From assembly GCF_004403985.1 (NCBI RefSeq), contig NZ_SOHL01000003.1, positions 197,212 to 261,211 of the forward strand: 64,000 nucleotides of DNA. The letters run 5' to 3'. The position numbers and the translations under genes were made by a program. Below, one piece after another: positions 36,880 to 44,825 of this stretch (positions within the stretch are counted from its first letter, which is position 1; each line of letters starts with the position of its first letter). This DNA comes from Cryobacterium gelidum (lineage in GTDB: Bacteria > Actinomycetota > Actinomycetes > Actinomycetales > Microbacteriaceae). Below the pieces are notes generated by a model. The model ran no database searches. It had not been told where the DNA came from and worked only from the letters and a program-made list of their open reading frames with translations.

Positions 36880-37671
36880 TCAGTCGAACGTCGACTCCAG
36901 GTAGACGACGCTCACGTTGTCGCGCCCGCCATGGTCGATGGCTTCATCGACGAGAACGTCAGCGACGCTGCGTCCGGCTGCATCCGAGCCGATGTCCATG
37001 GCGAGTATGCGCGCGATCGCCGCGTCGTCGAGTTCTTTGGTCAGCCCGTCCGAGCAGATCAGGAAAGAGTGCACTCCCAGGGCCGGCAATAGCCAGACGT
37101 CGGCATCGACGAACTCGTCGGCGCCGATCGCCCGCGTGATGACATTGCGTTCGGGGTGATTCTCGGCTTCTTCGGTCGAAATCAGGCCAGCGTCGACCAT
37201 CTCCTGCACGGCGGAATGGTCAATCGACAGCTGGGTCAGTACGCCTTCAGCCCAGGTGTAGACACGGGAATCGCCGACGTTGAAGGCCATCCAGTGGTAG
37301 CCGATATCGTCGCCGGCATCGACGAAGGCGATGCCGGCGAGGGTCGTACCCGACACGGCGGTGCCGTAGTCATCGGCGGCGCTGAGATCGCGCACCGCAT
37401 CGTTCGAGGAGTGGATGGCATCGAGAATACGTTCCGGAGTCGACGGCAGGTCGCGCGCAATGTGCTCGTCGAACACCCGCAGCACGGTCTGACTGGCGAC
37501 GTCTCCCTGGGCGTGGCCCCCCATGCCGTCGGCAACGAGAAAGACCGGAGACTGCGCCAGGACGCTGTCTTCATTGATCTTGCGCACGCTGCCGACCTCG
37601 GACCGCGCGCTGAACGAGAGCCGGGCGGTGGCGGTGGAGACTTCAATGGTGCTCTGCTGATTCAGAGTCAT
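36880..37671 (-). CDS. PP2C-family serine/threonine protein phosphatase
   Basis: Soluble Mn/Mg-dependent phosphatase of 263 aa. Metal-binding motifs are visible: RKINEDSV (about residue 33), FLVADGMGGHAQGD, ICSDGLTKEL, and GGRDNVSVVYLE near the C-terminus. There is no membrane anchor or sensor domain. The ATG at 37671 is chosen because GGGGGA lies six bases upstream, whereas the ATG at 37677 would sit directly on it. In Actinobacteria such proteins reverse Ser/Thr kinase signalling; no kinase gene is in the window. leuC follows after 165 bp. Confidence 0.9.
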   Translation of the reverse strand: MTLNQQSTIEVSTATARLSFSARSEVGSVRKINEDSVLAQSPVFLVADGMGGHAQGDVASQTVLRVFDEHIARDLPSTPERILDAIHSSNDAVRDLSAADDYGTAVSGTTLAGIAFVDAGDDIGYHWMAFNVGDSRVYTWAEGVLTQLSIDHSAVQEMVDAGLISTEEAENHPERNVITRAIGADEFVDADVWLLPALGVHSFLICSDGLTKELDDAAIARILAMDIGSDAAGRSVADVLVDEAIDHGGRDNVSVVYLESTFD

Positions 37672-37708
37672 GACCATCCCCCGTTCGCCGACGCGCGGCC
37701 CCCATCAA

Positions 37709-38734
37709 TCATTCGTGAACGTTAGCCGAAATCTCCTCGGCCAGCGTGTGTCCACGCTTCTTGGCATCATGGCGCGCCTTGATCAGGCTCGCGATGGTGG
37801 CCACGGCCATGCTTCCGATGATCACGCCGAGCGAGGTCCAGGTGCCAATTTCCGGAGCCCATTCAACAGGGTTACCACCGTTGATGAACGCGACCTCATT
37901 TTCATGCAGTGCGTGCAACACGAGCTTGACACCGATGAAGCCGAGAATGACGGCGATACCGTACTTGAGGTACTCGAGTCGTTCGAGCAGTCCGCCGAGC
38001 AGAAAGTACAGCTGGCGCAGGCCCATCAGGGCGAAGATGTTCGCCGTGAACACGATGAACGGGCTCGTCGTGATTCCGAAGATCGCCGGAATCGAGTCGA
38101 GGGCGAAGATGAGGTCGGTCGTGCCGATCGCGATGAACACGATCAACATCGGAGTGAAGACCTTCTTGCCGTCGATCCGGGTGCGCACCTTGGAGCCGTC
38201 GAATTCCGACGAGATGCGAATGCGACGACGGAGCAAACGGATGACACCGTTTTCCTTGTCTTCCGTTTCTTCCTCAGACGAGAACGCCTGCTTGACGGCG
38301 GTGTAGAACAGGAACGCGCCGAAGATATAGAAGATCCAGCTGTAGCTTTCGATCAGCTGGGCGCCGAGCAGAATGAAGATTCCGCGCAGCACGAGGGCGA
38401 TGATGATGCCCACCATCAGCACTTCCTGCTGATACTTTCTGGGCACCGAGAACCGGGCCATGATGATGACGAAGACGAACAGGTTGTCGATGCTCAGGCT
38501 GTACTCGGTGAGCCAGCCAGCCAGGAACTGGCCGGCATGCTCGGCATCGCCGAGCAGGAGCATCAGCAAAGCGAAGATCAGGGCGAGCCCGACATAGAAC
38601 GCCACCCAAAGGCTGGCTTCTCGCATGCTGGGTACGTGCGGACGCTTATAGACGATAAGCAGGTCGGCGACGAGGATGACGGTCAAGAGGACCAGGGATC
38701 CAATTTCGAACCAAAGAGGGAGTGCGAGTTCCAC
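37709..38734 (-). CDS. TerC family integral membrane protein (probable Mn2+ exporter)
   Basis: Membrane protein of 341 aa with about eight helices. Family hallmarks are SLSIDNLFVFVIIM and TTDLIFALDSIPAIFGI, whose acidic residues within membrane segments are thought to bind metal. A charged cytoplasmic loop (SSEEETEDKENG) separates the halves. The GTG at 38734 follows GAAAGG at five bases. A yybP-ykoY (Mn2+) riboswitch lies directly upstream, so manganese efflux or metalation of exported enzymes is the likely role, rather than the tellurite resistance that gave the family its name. Confidence 0.9.
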   Translation of the reverse strand: MELALPLWFEIGSLVLLTVILVADLLIVYKRPHVPSMREASLWVAFYVGLALIFALLMLLLGDAEHAGQFLAGWLTEYSLSIDNLFVFVIIMARFSVPRKYQQEVLMVGIIIALVLRGIFILLGAQLIESYSWIFYIFGAFLFYTAVKQAFSSEEETEDKENGVIRLLRRRIRISSEFDGSKVRTRIDGKKVFTPMLIVFIAIGTTDLIFALDSIPAIFGITTSPFIVFTANIFALMGLRQLYFLLGGLLERLEYLKYGIAVILGFIGVKLVLHALHENEVAFINGGNPVEWAPEIGTWTSLGVIIGSMAVATIASLIKARHDAKKRGHTLAEEISANVHE

Positions 38735-38754
38735 GGGGGCCTTTCAAGAAATTA

Positions 38755-38793
38755 CGGGAGTCGGGTGTTGCAAAAACCCGAAAGTCTCTCCCG
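38755..38793 (-). promoter_or_regulatory. Expression-platform hairpin between Mn riboswitch and terC
   Basis: On the - strand CGGGAG and TCGGGT pair with ACCCGA and CTCCCG, with a six-base bulge (AGACTT) between the two 5' segments. The 5' half overlaps the 3' strand of the predicted aptamer P1 helix (ACTTTCGGG), so the two structures should exclude each other. The hairpin ends about 20 bases before the terC Shine-Dalgarno. No clear T-run follows. Confidence 0.55.
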
Positions 38794-38918
38794 CACCGAG
38801 AACACCCGAACGGAGCCCATCGATGCCACCACGACCGGGGCCCCTACTGCGCGGCCCGTATTGACGATCGCGACATAGAACCCGATCGGGCCCAGAGGGA
38901 TACTCCCCTTCGCTTGGA
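38776..38918 (-). ncRNA. yybP-ykoY manganese riboswitch upstream of terC
   Basis: The leader contains the conserved yybP-ykoY elements on the - strand: AAGGGGAGTA at 38910-38901, CGTCAATACGG at 38866-38856, and GAGACTTTCGG near 38789-38779, which can pair with the AAGG at the 5' end to close P1. The middle carries GC-rich hairpins (GGGCCCGATCGGG; GGGGCCCCGG). A TAAGAT hexamer at 38926-38921 could be the -10 box. The downstream gene is a TerC protein, a classic partner of this Mn2+-sensing RNA. The exact ends are estimates. Confidence 0.75.
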
Positions 38919-39061
38919 AAATCTTATCAGTGGAACGGCCCGCACGCGCACGCGGCCAGCTGCGAGTGGCTGCCGGGGCCGGTCGCCACGACGCAGGCGA
39001 GCATCGATGTCGTACCTCGCCGCGGCCTATAGTTGGAGGCTATGACTATGGACCGGCTTCG

Positions 39062-40207
39062 ATGACGGCCGCAGACACCCCGCGCGAATACATCGGCTGG
39101 TCCCAGGACGGTCACGCTGCCTCCGCTCTTTGGCAATCGGCCAATGGTGCGTCGGCTCCCAAGCGCGTCGTGCCCGTCGACGACACCATCACAGCGGATG
39201 CCGCCTACCGGCTGGCCTCGCAGGGTGTCGGGATGCTCTGGAACGGGGACTTCCAGAACGCCCGCCAGATTCTGACGGCCCTGGAGCACCGCACGCGGCC
39301 GCGCCCGGATCGCATCGAGCGCACGACTGCCGAGCTGTTCTACCGCTATCGCCAGAATCGCTCGCACCGGGCGCGGATTCTCGGCCTGCTGCTCGTTCCA
39401 TTGGATGACGGCAACGTCATCGGGTTGCGCCGGGCTCCCAACGTGGTCGCGGCCACGGTTGATGCCTATGGAAGCATCACCGAGGCATCCGTTGTGTCGC
39501 TGCACGAGGTGCTCGGCACGATCGGCGCACACCAGTGGCGCACCAAGGGCATTCCCGTCGCCGCGCTGAACGCCAAGGTGTATCCGCACTACGGCACGTT
39601 TTTTCCGGTGCGCAGCGAATACGTCGACCTCGTGGCCAGCGCTCCGCTGGGCACGCCACGGGTCGCCTTCGACATCGGCACCGGTACCGGGGTGCTTGCG
39701 GCGGTGCTCGCCACCCGGGGCGTGCCCCGGGTGGTCGCGACTGATATTGAACCGCGCGCCGTCGCATCCGCTCGGGAAACGGTCTCGCGGCTGAAGCTCG
39801 ATGATCGGGTTGAGGTGCGGCTGGCCGACCTGTTTCCCGACGGGCGCGCCGATCTGATCGTCTGCAACCCGCCGTGGATTCCGGCGACCGCACACTCACT
39901 GCTCGACGCGGCCGTCTACGACCCCGGCTCGCGCATGCTCAAAGGATTTCTGGCCGGTGTGCTCGACCATCTGCAACCCGGTGGTGAAGCCTGGCTCGTG
40001 CTCTCGGATTTCGCCGAACTGGTCGGGCTCCGCTCCCGTGACGACCTCATGAACGTGATCGATACCGCCGGCCTCCGGGTGCTTGGTGCGCTCGAAGCAC
40101 CCGCCGGGCACTCCCGCGCAAGCGACACGAACGACCCGCTGCACGCGGTGCGGAGAAACGAAGTCACCTCGCTCTGGCGTCTCACGGCCAGCGAACCAGC
40201 CCGCTGA
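39062..40207 (+). CDS. Class I SAM-dependent methyltransferase (N-methyltransferase with NPPW motif)
   Basis: Protein of 381 aa with an N-terminal helical region of about 190 residues and a C-terminal Rossmann methyltransferase domain. Motif I is AFDIGTGTGVLAAVLATRG (about residue 200), the acidic loop ATDIEPRAV, and the catalytic NPPW in LIVCNPPWIPAT, as in enzymes methylating exocyclic N of bases or glutamine (RlmG, RsmC or PrmC kin). The target is unknown. A mini-frame (ATG 39042/39048 to TGA 39065) ends across the start codon, and GGAGG is positioned for that mini-frame rather than for this ATG, so translational coupling is possible. Confidence 0.85.
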   Translation: MTAADTPREYIGWSQDGHAASALWQSANGASAPKRVVPVDDTITADAAYRLASQGVGMLWNGDFQNARQILTALEHRTRPRPDRIERTTAELFYRYRQNRSHRARILGLLLVPLDDGNVIGLRRAPNVVAATVDAYGSITEASVVSLHEVLGTIGAHQWRTKGIPVAALNAKVYPHYGTFFPVRSEYVDLVASAPLGTPRVAFDIGTGTGVLAAVLATRGVPRVVATDIEPRAVASARETVSRLKLDDRVEVRLADLFPDGRADLIVCNPPWIPATAHSLLDAAVYDPGSRMLKGFLAGVLDHLQPGGEAWLVLSDFAELVGLRSRDDLMNVIDTAGLRVLGALEAPAGHSRASDTNDPLHAVRRNEVTSLWRLTASEPAR

Positions 40208-40430
40208 CTCGCGAAACTTTACCGGCCTGGCGGGGCCACGAAGCGCGCTGCAAACCGGCTGACATTCGGGTGTTGCCGGGCGGTCTCGGCGGGTACTCTG
40301 TCGGCGATGGTGTGTTCTGGGGCGTCATCCTCGGCTTGCTCCAGGCGATCGTCTGGCCGTCTACGTCGTCTGCCACGTGTTAGTCCTGCTCGGCGTTTGA
40401 GCCGACGATCTGAGAATTGGAGATTCTGCC

Positions 40431-40907
40431 ATGGAGAACGTGCACAAGCCCGCCGCTACCGCGGCCAGCAGCGAACCGTCAACGGGCTTCTCGAAGGAGG
40501 AACGGGCTGCCATCAAGGAGCGCGCCGCCGAACTGCGGGCAGAGAAGCGCCGCAGCCGGGCAACGAACAAGGAGGCGGAGGACACGAGCGCGGTACTCGC
40601 TGCGATTGCCCAGATGCCCGATGCGGATCGCGTTCTCGCCGAGCGCCTTCACGCCGTGATCATGGCGACCGTACCGGGCCTGTCACCCAAGCTCTGGTAC
40701 GGGATGCCCGCGTATGCCAGAGACGGCAACATCGTCTGCTTCTTTCAGGGCGCACAGAAGTTCAAGACGCGGTACGCCACGCTCGGCTTCAACGATGAGG
40801 CGAACCTCGACGACGGAACGATCTGGCCGACAGCCTTCGCCCTGACGGGGCTGAGCGAAGCCGACGAAGTAACGATCGCAGCCCTCCTGACGCGGGCTGT
40901 GAGCTGA
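40431..40907 (+). CDS. DUF1801 (YdhG-like) family protein
   Basis: Soluble protein of 158 aa. The first 60 residues are charged and Ala-rich (KEERAAIKERAAELRAEKRRSR). The C-terminal 95 residues carry the DUF1801 pattern VPGLSPKLWYGMPAYARDGNIVCFFQ and KTRYATLGFNDEANLDDG. Function of this frataxin-like fold family is unknown. GGAG lies about seven bases upstream of the ATG. It converges with the SCO1664-like gene 12 bp away. In the 223-bp gap before it, a short membrane-like frame with a frameshift (40313-40402) is visible. Confidence 0.8.
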   Translation: MENVHKPAATAASSEPSTGFSKEERAAIKERAAELRAEKRRSRATNKEAEDTSAVLAAIAQMPDADRVLAERLHAVIMATVPGLSPKLWYGMPAYARDGNIVCFFQGAQKFKTRYATLGFNDEANLDDGTIWPTAFALTGLSEADEVTIAALLTRAVS

Positions 40908-40919
40908 TCACCGCCCACT

Positions 40920-41705
40920 TCAGAACAGCGGCCAGGGCACGGCGGACTGGTCACGGCGCGGAGCGGGAAAGCGGCGCTCGGCCAATAACCGGTCGCAGCG
41001 CGCCGCGAGCTGCGCGGCCTCGAGGTCGCTGACGAACCCAGTGAGCGTCTCGCCGAGCTCGCCCGCCAGCTGCGAGCGCACCCGTTCGATCCCGGCCAGC
41101 TCGTCGCCGGTGAGATCTTCACCGAGCCAGCCCCACAAAACCGTACGCAGCTTGTCGTCAACGTGAAACGTGAGTCCGTGGTCGACGCCGTGACGGTGTC
41201 CGTTCGTCATGGCGAGAATGTGGTCACCCTTGCGATCGGCATTGTTCACGACGATATCGAAGACTGCCATCCGTCGCAGGGCAACAGAATCCTCGTGGAT
41301 GAGGCTGACCGCACGGTCCTGCTCGTCCTGACCATCCAAAACGTGACGCCAGCCCGTATCCGGGACTGCATCGGTCAACACGAGGTCGACGGCGGTCTGT
41401 TCGGGATCAGGTTCCTGCCAGAGCTGCACCATGCCGACGCCTAAGGGACCATCGCGCAACCAGGTGCGCGGTACGACGTTCCAGCCGAGTGCCTCCGAGA
41501 CCAGGTAGGCCGCGGCTTCGCGGTGGGCCAGGTCACCGTCGGGAAAGTCCCACAATGGACGCTCGCCCGCGATGGGCTTGTAGACGACCGCGATATCGCC
41601 GATGCTGCCGAGGAAGGTCGCATTCGAGGCCGTCCGGATGCGTCCGGTGAGCTCGAGACCCGCGTTGACCAGATCCGCATTGCCCCGCTCGGCCTCCGGC
41701 ACCAT
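40920..41705 (-). CDS. SCO1664 family protein (PI3/4-kinase-like fold)
   Basis: Conserved actinobacterial protein of 261 aa. Visible signatures are VVYKPIAGERPLWDFPDG (lysine in a kinase-like N-lobe), REAAAYLVSEALGW, the catalytic-loop-like VFDIVVNNADRKGDHIL (about residue 150) and VDHGLTFH, together resembling HipA/PI-kinase folds. Its substrate is unknown. The start overlaps the DUF3090 stop by one base, and the order phosphatase-DUF3090-SCO1664 is conserved in many Actinobacteria, often beside the mycothiol gene mshC (not visible here). A joint role in a small-molecule pathway is an inference. Confidence 0.82.
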   Translation of the reverse strand: MVPEAERGNADLVNAGLELTGRIRTASNATFLGSIGDIAVVYKPIAGERPLWDFPDGDLAHREAAAYLVSEALGWNVVPRTWLRDGPLGVGMVQLWQEPDPEQTAVDLVLTDAVPDTGWRHVLDGQDEQDRAVSLIHEDSVALRRMAVFDIVVNNADRKGDHILAMTNGHRHGVDHGLTFHVDDKLRTVLWGWLGEDLTGDELAGIERVRSQLAGELGETLTGFVSDLEAAQLAARCDRLLAERRFPAPRRDQSAVPWPLF

Positions 41706-42262
41706 CAGTTATCGCCGGGAAGGGTGCAGACGTGCCCTGCTGCGTCGACAGGTGTACCACAGAGAACGCAAATGGGTCGGCCGGCGCCCACCACTTCGCG
41801 GGTACGTGTCGCGAAGGCCTGGGCGGTGCCAACGGGGAGGCGTACCAGCAGCATTTCCGCTGGCTGCGCATCGGGGGCGCTGTCCTCGTCCGCGTCCTCG
41901 TCGTCGTCCGGCGTGAGCGGATACGCCTCGATCACGACCTGCGCGGTGCGCGGGTCCCAACCCAGGCTCATCGTGCCGGTGCGAAATTGCTCCTCGACCG
42001 GCTGTTCCAGTGGGTCGTTGTCGACGAGTTCGATGGGCGTGGTGGCTGGCACGCTGAAGGGGTTGCCGTCGTGCGTCATCAGCTGCTCCAACAGCTCGGT
42101 GAGCTTCTCGGCGAGCAGCGCAGATTGCTGTTTCTCCAGGGCGATACTGACAATTTGGGCTCCGGTGCGCACCTGCAGGTAGAACGTGCGTGATCCGGGC
42201 AGCCCGACCGTGCCGATGACGACGCGATCGGGCCAGGCAAATTCGTAGACGATTGTGGGCAT
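41705..42262 (-). CDS. DUF3090 family protein
   Basis: Conserved actinobacterial protein of 185 aa, starting MPTIVYEFAWPDRVVIGTVG, followed by RTFYLQVRTGAQIVSIALEKQQ and ending in a possible metal-binding segment CVLCGTPVDAAGHVC with three to four Cys/His. The family has no known function. It sits between a histidine phosphatase (9 bp upstream) and the SCO1664-like gene (one-base overlap), the usual three-gene order. Confidence 0.85.
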   Translation of the reverse strand: MPTIVYEFAWPDRVVIGTVGLPGSRTFYLQVRTGAQIVSIALEKQQSALLAEKLTELLEQLMTHDGNPFSVPATTPIELVDNDPLEQPVEEQFRTGTMSLGWDPRTAQVVIEAYPLTPDDDEDADEDSAPDAQPAEMLLVRLPVGTAQAFATRTREVVGAGRPICVLCGTPVDAAGHVCTLPGDN

Positions 42263-42271
42263 ATGAATATT

Positions 42272-42979
42272 TTAGGAGCGCAATCTCTGTGGCGCCTCAG
42301 GACCGGCCCCGCCGCCGACCGGCGCGTCGGCTCCGGGACTACTCGCGCGTAGCCAGGACAGGTCGCCGGAGTCGGTGTTGGTGGCGATGACATTGGGACG
42401 ATTGGGCCCGTAGCGCACGATCGACACCGAGGCCGGACCGACAGAAATGCGCTGGAACAGGTCGAGGTGCATGCCGAGCGCATCGGCCAGGATCGACTTG
42501 ATGATGTCACCGTGGCTGACCGCCACCCACACGGCATCGGGTCCATATTCCGACTCGAACTCCGCATCGCGGCGTCGAATGGCGGCGACCGAGCGGGCCT
42601 GCATGGTGGCCATCGACTCGCCACCGGGAAAAACGGCAGCTGAGGGTTGCGTTTGCACGACCGACCACAGTTTTTCGTGAGCGAGGTCATGAAGAGTGCG
42701 ACCCTGCCAGAGTCCGTAATCACACTCCGTGATCCCCTCCTCCACCGTGGTCACCAGTGCGCCAGGCTGACGTTCAAGAATCTGGTCCGACGTCTGTCGG
42801 CATCGTTCCAGCGGACTGGAGACCACACCGACCAGCGGAACGGGGGCAAGTCGCTCCCCCGTGCGGGCGGCCTGGTCACGCCCGAACTGGTCGAGCCTGA
42901 CCCCGAGGGTACGACCGGCTAACACTCCATCGGCATTGGCTGTGGTGCGACCGTGTCGCACGAGAATGACTGTGGCCAT
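42272..42979 (-). CDS. Histidine phosphatase family protein (MSMEG_4193-type phosphomutase)
   Basis: Protein of 235 aa with the phosphoglycerate-mutase fold. The catalytic RHG is in VILVRHGRTTANADG at residue 8, with SPLERCRQTSD and the second histidine in WVAVSHGDIIKSIL. These place it in the histidine phosphatase superfamily next to MSMEG_4193-like proteins. The ATG at 42979 is fixed by the family N-terminus MATVILVRHG. It heads the conserved three-gene unit with DUF3090 and SCO1664. The substrate is unknown. Confidence 0.88.
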   Translation of the reverse strand: MATVILVRHGRTTANADGVLAGRTLGVRLDQFGRDQAARTGERLAPVPLVGVVSSPLERCRQTSDQILERQPGALVTTVEEGITECDYGLWQGRTLHDLAHEKLWSVVQTQPSAAVFPGGESMATMQARSVAAIRRRDAEFESEYGPDAVWVAVSHGDIIKSILADALGMHLDLFQRISVGPASVSIVRYGPNRPNVIATNTDSGDLSWLRASSPGADAPVGGGAGPEAPQRLRS

Positions 42980-43022
42980 GGTTACGAGCCTATACACGGC
43001 GGACCACACCCCGCGACGGCCT

Positions 43023-43066
43023 AAAAACAAGAAAACCCGGCGCCTTCGCAGAAGAAGGCAACCGGG
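43023..43066 (-). terminator. Rho-independent terminator after tRNA-Glu
   Basis: On the - strand, CCCGG-TT-GCCTTC pairs with GAAGGC-G-CCGGG around a six-base loop and is followed by TTTTCTTGTTTTT, a textbook intrinsic terminator seven bases after the tRNA 3' end. Confidence 0.9.
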
Positions 43067-43072
43067 CAATTG

Positions 43073-43145
43073 TGACCCCAGCGGGATTCGAACCCGCGTT
43101 ACCGCCGTGAGAGGGCGATGTCCTAGGCCGCTAAACGATGGGGCC
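43073..43145 (-). tRNA. tRNA-Glu (anticodon CTC)
   Basis: A 73-nt cloverleaf on the - strand. The acceptor stem pairs GGCCCCA with TGGGGTC, with discriminator A. The D arm region contains TAGCGGCCTAGGA, the anticodon loop is CT-CTC-AC, and the T arm is GCGGG-TTCGAAT-CCCGC. The CCA end is not encoded. A strong terminator follows. No fragment of this tRNA was found elsewhere in the window, so it does not look like the target site of the decayed element at 48.7-57 kb. Confidence 0.97.
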
Positions 43146-43308
43146 GTTTTGCAACTTACCGAGTATGCCACACGCACGAGGGCACATCCAAACCGAGCGC
43201 ACGCGGCGCGTCGCCGCGGGTGGGCGTCACCCCGTTCGTACGTGCAGGAACGACGTCCAGAAAGCGGATGCCGTTGCGCCACGACGCGAATCGGGGTTAG
43301 CTCGGGGA

Positions 43309-43959
43309 ATGAAACTGACCAAGCTCGAACACGCCGCCCTGATCCTGGAACTGTCTGGCAAGAAGCTCTACATCGACCCCGGTTCGTTCACCAGCGCGCT
43401 CAGCGACACGGCGAATGCCGTTGCCGTGGTCATCACCCACGAACACGCCGACCACTGGACCCCCGATCAGCTCGGCCGCATCGTAGAAACGAACTCCGAC
43501 CTGCGTATTTTCGCGCCGGCCGGCGTCGCTCGGGCCATTGCCGCCGTCAACGCCGATCTCGATGTCACGACGGTGCAGGCCGGCGATACCGTCCTGGTCG
43601 CTCCATTCACGCTGCGTTTCTTCGGAGCCACGCACGCGGTCATCCACGAATCGATCCCGGTCATCGACAACGTGGGGGTGTTAGTCAATGACGAGTTGTA
43701 CTACGCCGGGGACGCTTTCACGATTCCCGAGGGGGTCGAGGTCGGCACGCTCGCCGTACCGGCCGCAGCGCCCTGGATGAAACTCAGTGAGGCGATGGAC
43801 TACGTTCTGGCCGTGAAGCCCAAGCGCAGCTTCACTACCCACGAGATGTTGCTCTCCCGCGCCGGAAAAGACTTGTCGAACGCGCGAATTCAAGGCGTCA
43901 CGAAACAGGGCGGCGGCGAGTTCTTTCCGCTGGAACCGGGTGAAAGCCTCGACTTGTAG
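43309..43959 (+). CDS. MBL-fold metallo-hydrolase
   Basis: Metallo-beta-lactamase-fold protein of 216 aa. The metal site is VVITHEHADHWTPD (HxHxDH, about residue 46), with the later histidine in FGATHAVIHES, the bridging Asp in YYAGDAFTIP and the last His in FTTHEML. It resembles the UlaG-like group. The ATG at 43309 starts MKLTKLEHAALILE, the usual beginning; the longer frame upstream runs over the tRNA and is spurious. It stands alone. Substrate unknown. Confidence 0.85.
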   Translation: MKLTKLEHAALILELSGKKLYIDPGSFTSALSDTANAVAVVITHEHADHWTPDQLGRIVETNSDLRIFAPAGVARAIAAVNADLDVTTVQAGDTVLVAPFTLRFFGATHAVIHESIPVIDNVGVLVNDELYYAGDAFTIPEGVEVGTLAVPAAAPWMKLSEAMDYVLAVKPKRSFTTHEMLLSRAGKDLSNARIQGVTKQGGGEFFPLEPGESLDL

Positions 43960-44016
43960 ACCCACCCGACTGCCGCATCCGCTCGAAAACGACCCGCCCT
44001 CAGTCAACTTGCGGCG

Positions 44017-44043
44017 ACTGCAATTTAGAGTGCAGTTACTGCA
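44017..44043. promoter_or_regulatory. Nested palindromes upstream of the ABC transporter, candidate operator
   Basis: Three copies of the hexamer ACTGCA/TGCAGT lie at 44017-44022, 44031-44036 and 44038-44043. They form two overlapping palindromes, ACTGCA-N8-TGCAGT and TGCAGT-T-ACTGCA, 42 bp before the start of the ABC ATPase gene. A further imperfect pair (CACAT...ATGTG, 44042-44058) follows. Arrangement and position fit a dimeric repressor site of the MarR or TetR kind. No regulator gene is adjacent. Confidence 0.5.
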
Positions 44044-44084
44044 CATATGGCCCATGTGGGTCGCACAGAACCGAGGGAAGCACG

Positions 44085-44825
44085 ATGGACTCCGAGTGGG
44101 TAATTGATGCGCAGGGCCTGGAGAAATCCTACGGGTCGGGTGCGAGCCGTTTCGACGCTCTGAAAGGCGTCTCCGTTCAGATCGCACCCGGCGAGACCGT
44201 GGCCATCGTTGGAAAGAGCGGGTCAGGCAAATCGACCCTCATGCACCTGCTCGCGCTGCTCGACGAGCCCGACCGAGGAACGCTCGAGGTTGCCGGCAGG
44301 GAGGCCAAGTCGCTCGCCAAGCGCGCGGTCAACGAGCTGCGCAACAAGGAGTTCGGCTTCGTTTTTCAGCAGTTCTTTCTGACCCCCAACGTGAGTGTGC
44401 TCGAGAATGTCATTCTGCCGCTCAAGATCGCCGGCGTTGACGGCAAGGAGCGCCGCCGCCGCGGCATGGAAGTTCTCGAACAGCTCGAACTGGCCGACAA
44501 GGCCAGCAGCAAGGCCACGACCCTCTCGGGCGGTCAGAAGCAGCGCGTCGTGATCGGTCGCGCCCTGGTCAATGCGCCACGGGTGATCTTCGCCGACGAA
44601 CCGACCGGAAACCTCGACACCGCCACCGGCGCCGTGGTGGAAGACATTCTGTTCGAGCTCAATCGCAACCAGGGCATCACGCTCGTCATCGTCACCCACG
44701 ACGAGGAACTCGCTGCCCGCTGTGATCGCCAGATCTACATTCGCGACGGACTCGTCGTGTCGCACGCTGCCCAGACACACAACCCCGGTGCCCACGCACT
44801 TGTCATCGGCGGAGGTACAGCGTGA
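44085..44825 (+). CDS. ABC transporter ATP-binding protein, MacB/LolD type
   Basis: ATPase of 246 aa. Walker A GKSGSGKST is at about residue 43, the signature is LSGGQKQRVVIGRALVN and Walker B VIFADEPTGNLD, which with the early FDALKGVSVQI is typical of the MacB/LolD/SalX group. The ATG follows GAGGGAAG. The stop overlaps the permease start (GTGA). Together they form a type VII (mechanotransmission) ABC system, usually for peptide or drug efflux or lipoprotein handling; the substrate is unknown. Nested palindromes upstream suggest inducible control. Confidence 0.92.
   Translation: MDSEWVIDAQGLEKSYGSGASRFDALKGVSVQIAPGETVAIVGKSGSGKSTLMHLLALLDEPDRGTLEVAGREAKSLAKRAVNELRNKEFGFVFQQFFLTPNVSVLENVILPLKIAGVDGKERRRRGMEVLEQLELADKASSKATTLSGGQKQRVVIGRALVNAPRVIFADEPTGNLDTATGAVVEDILFELNRNQGITLVIVTHDEELAARCDRQIYIRDGLVVSHAAQTHNPGAHALVIGGGTA

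Noticed and set aside
37709-38734. Tellurite resistance role for the TerC protein
   Set aside because: No other ter genes are present and the Mn2+ riboswitch points to manganese.
43073-43145. tRNA-Glu as attachment site of the decayed element
   Set aside because: No second copy of the tRNA 3' end was found near 48.7-57 kb and intact operons lie between.
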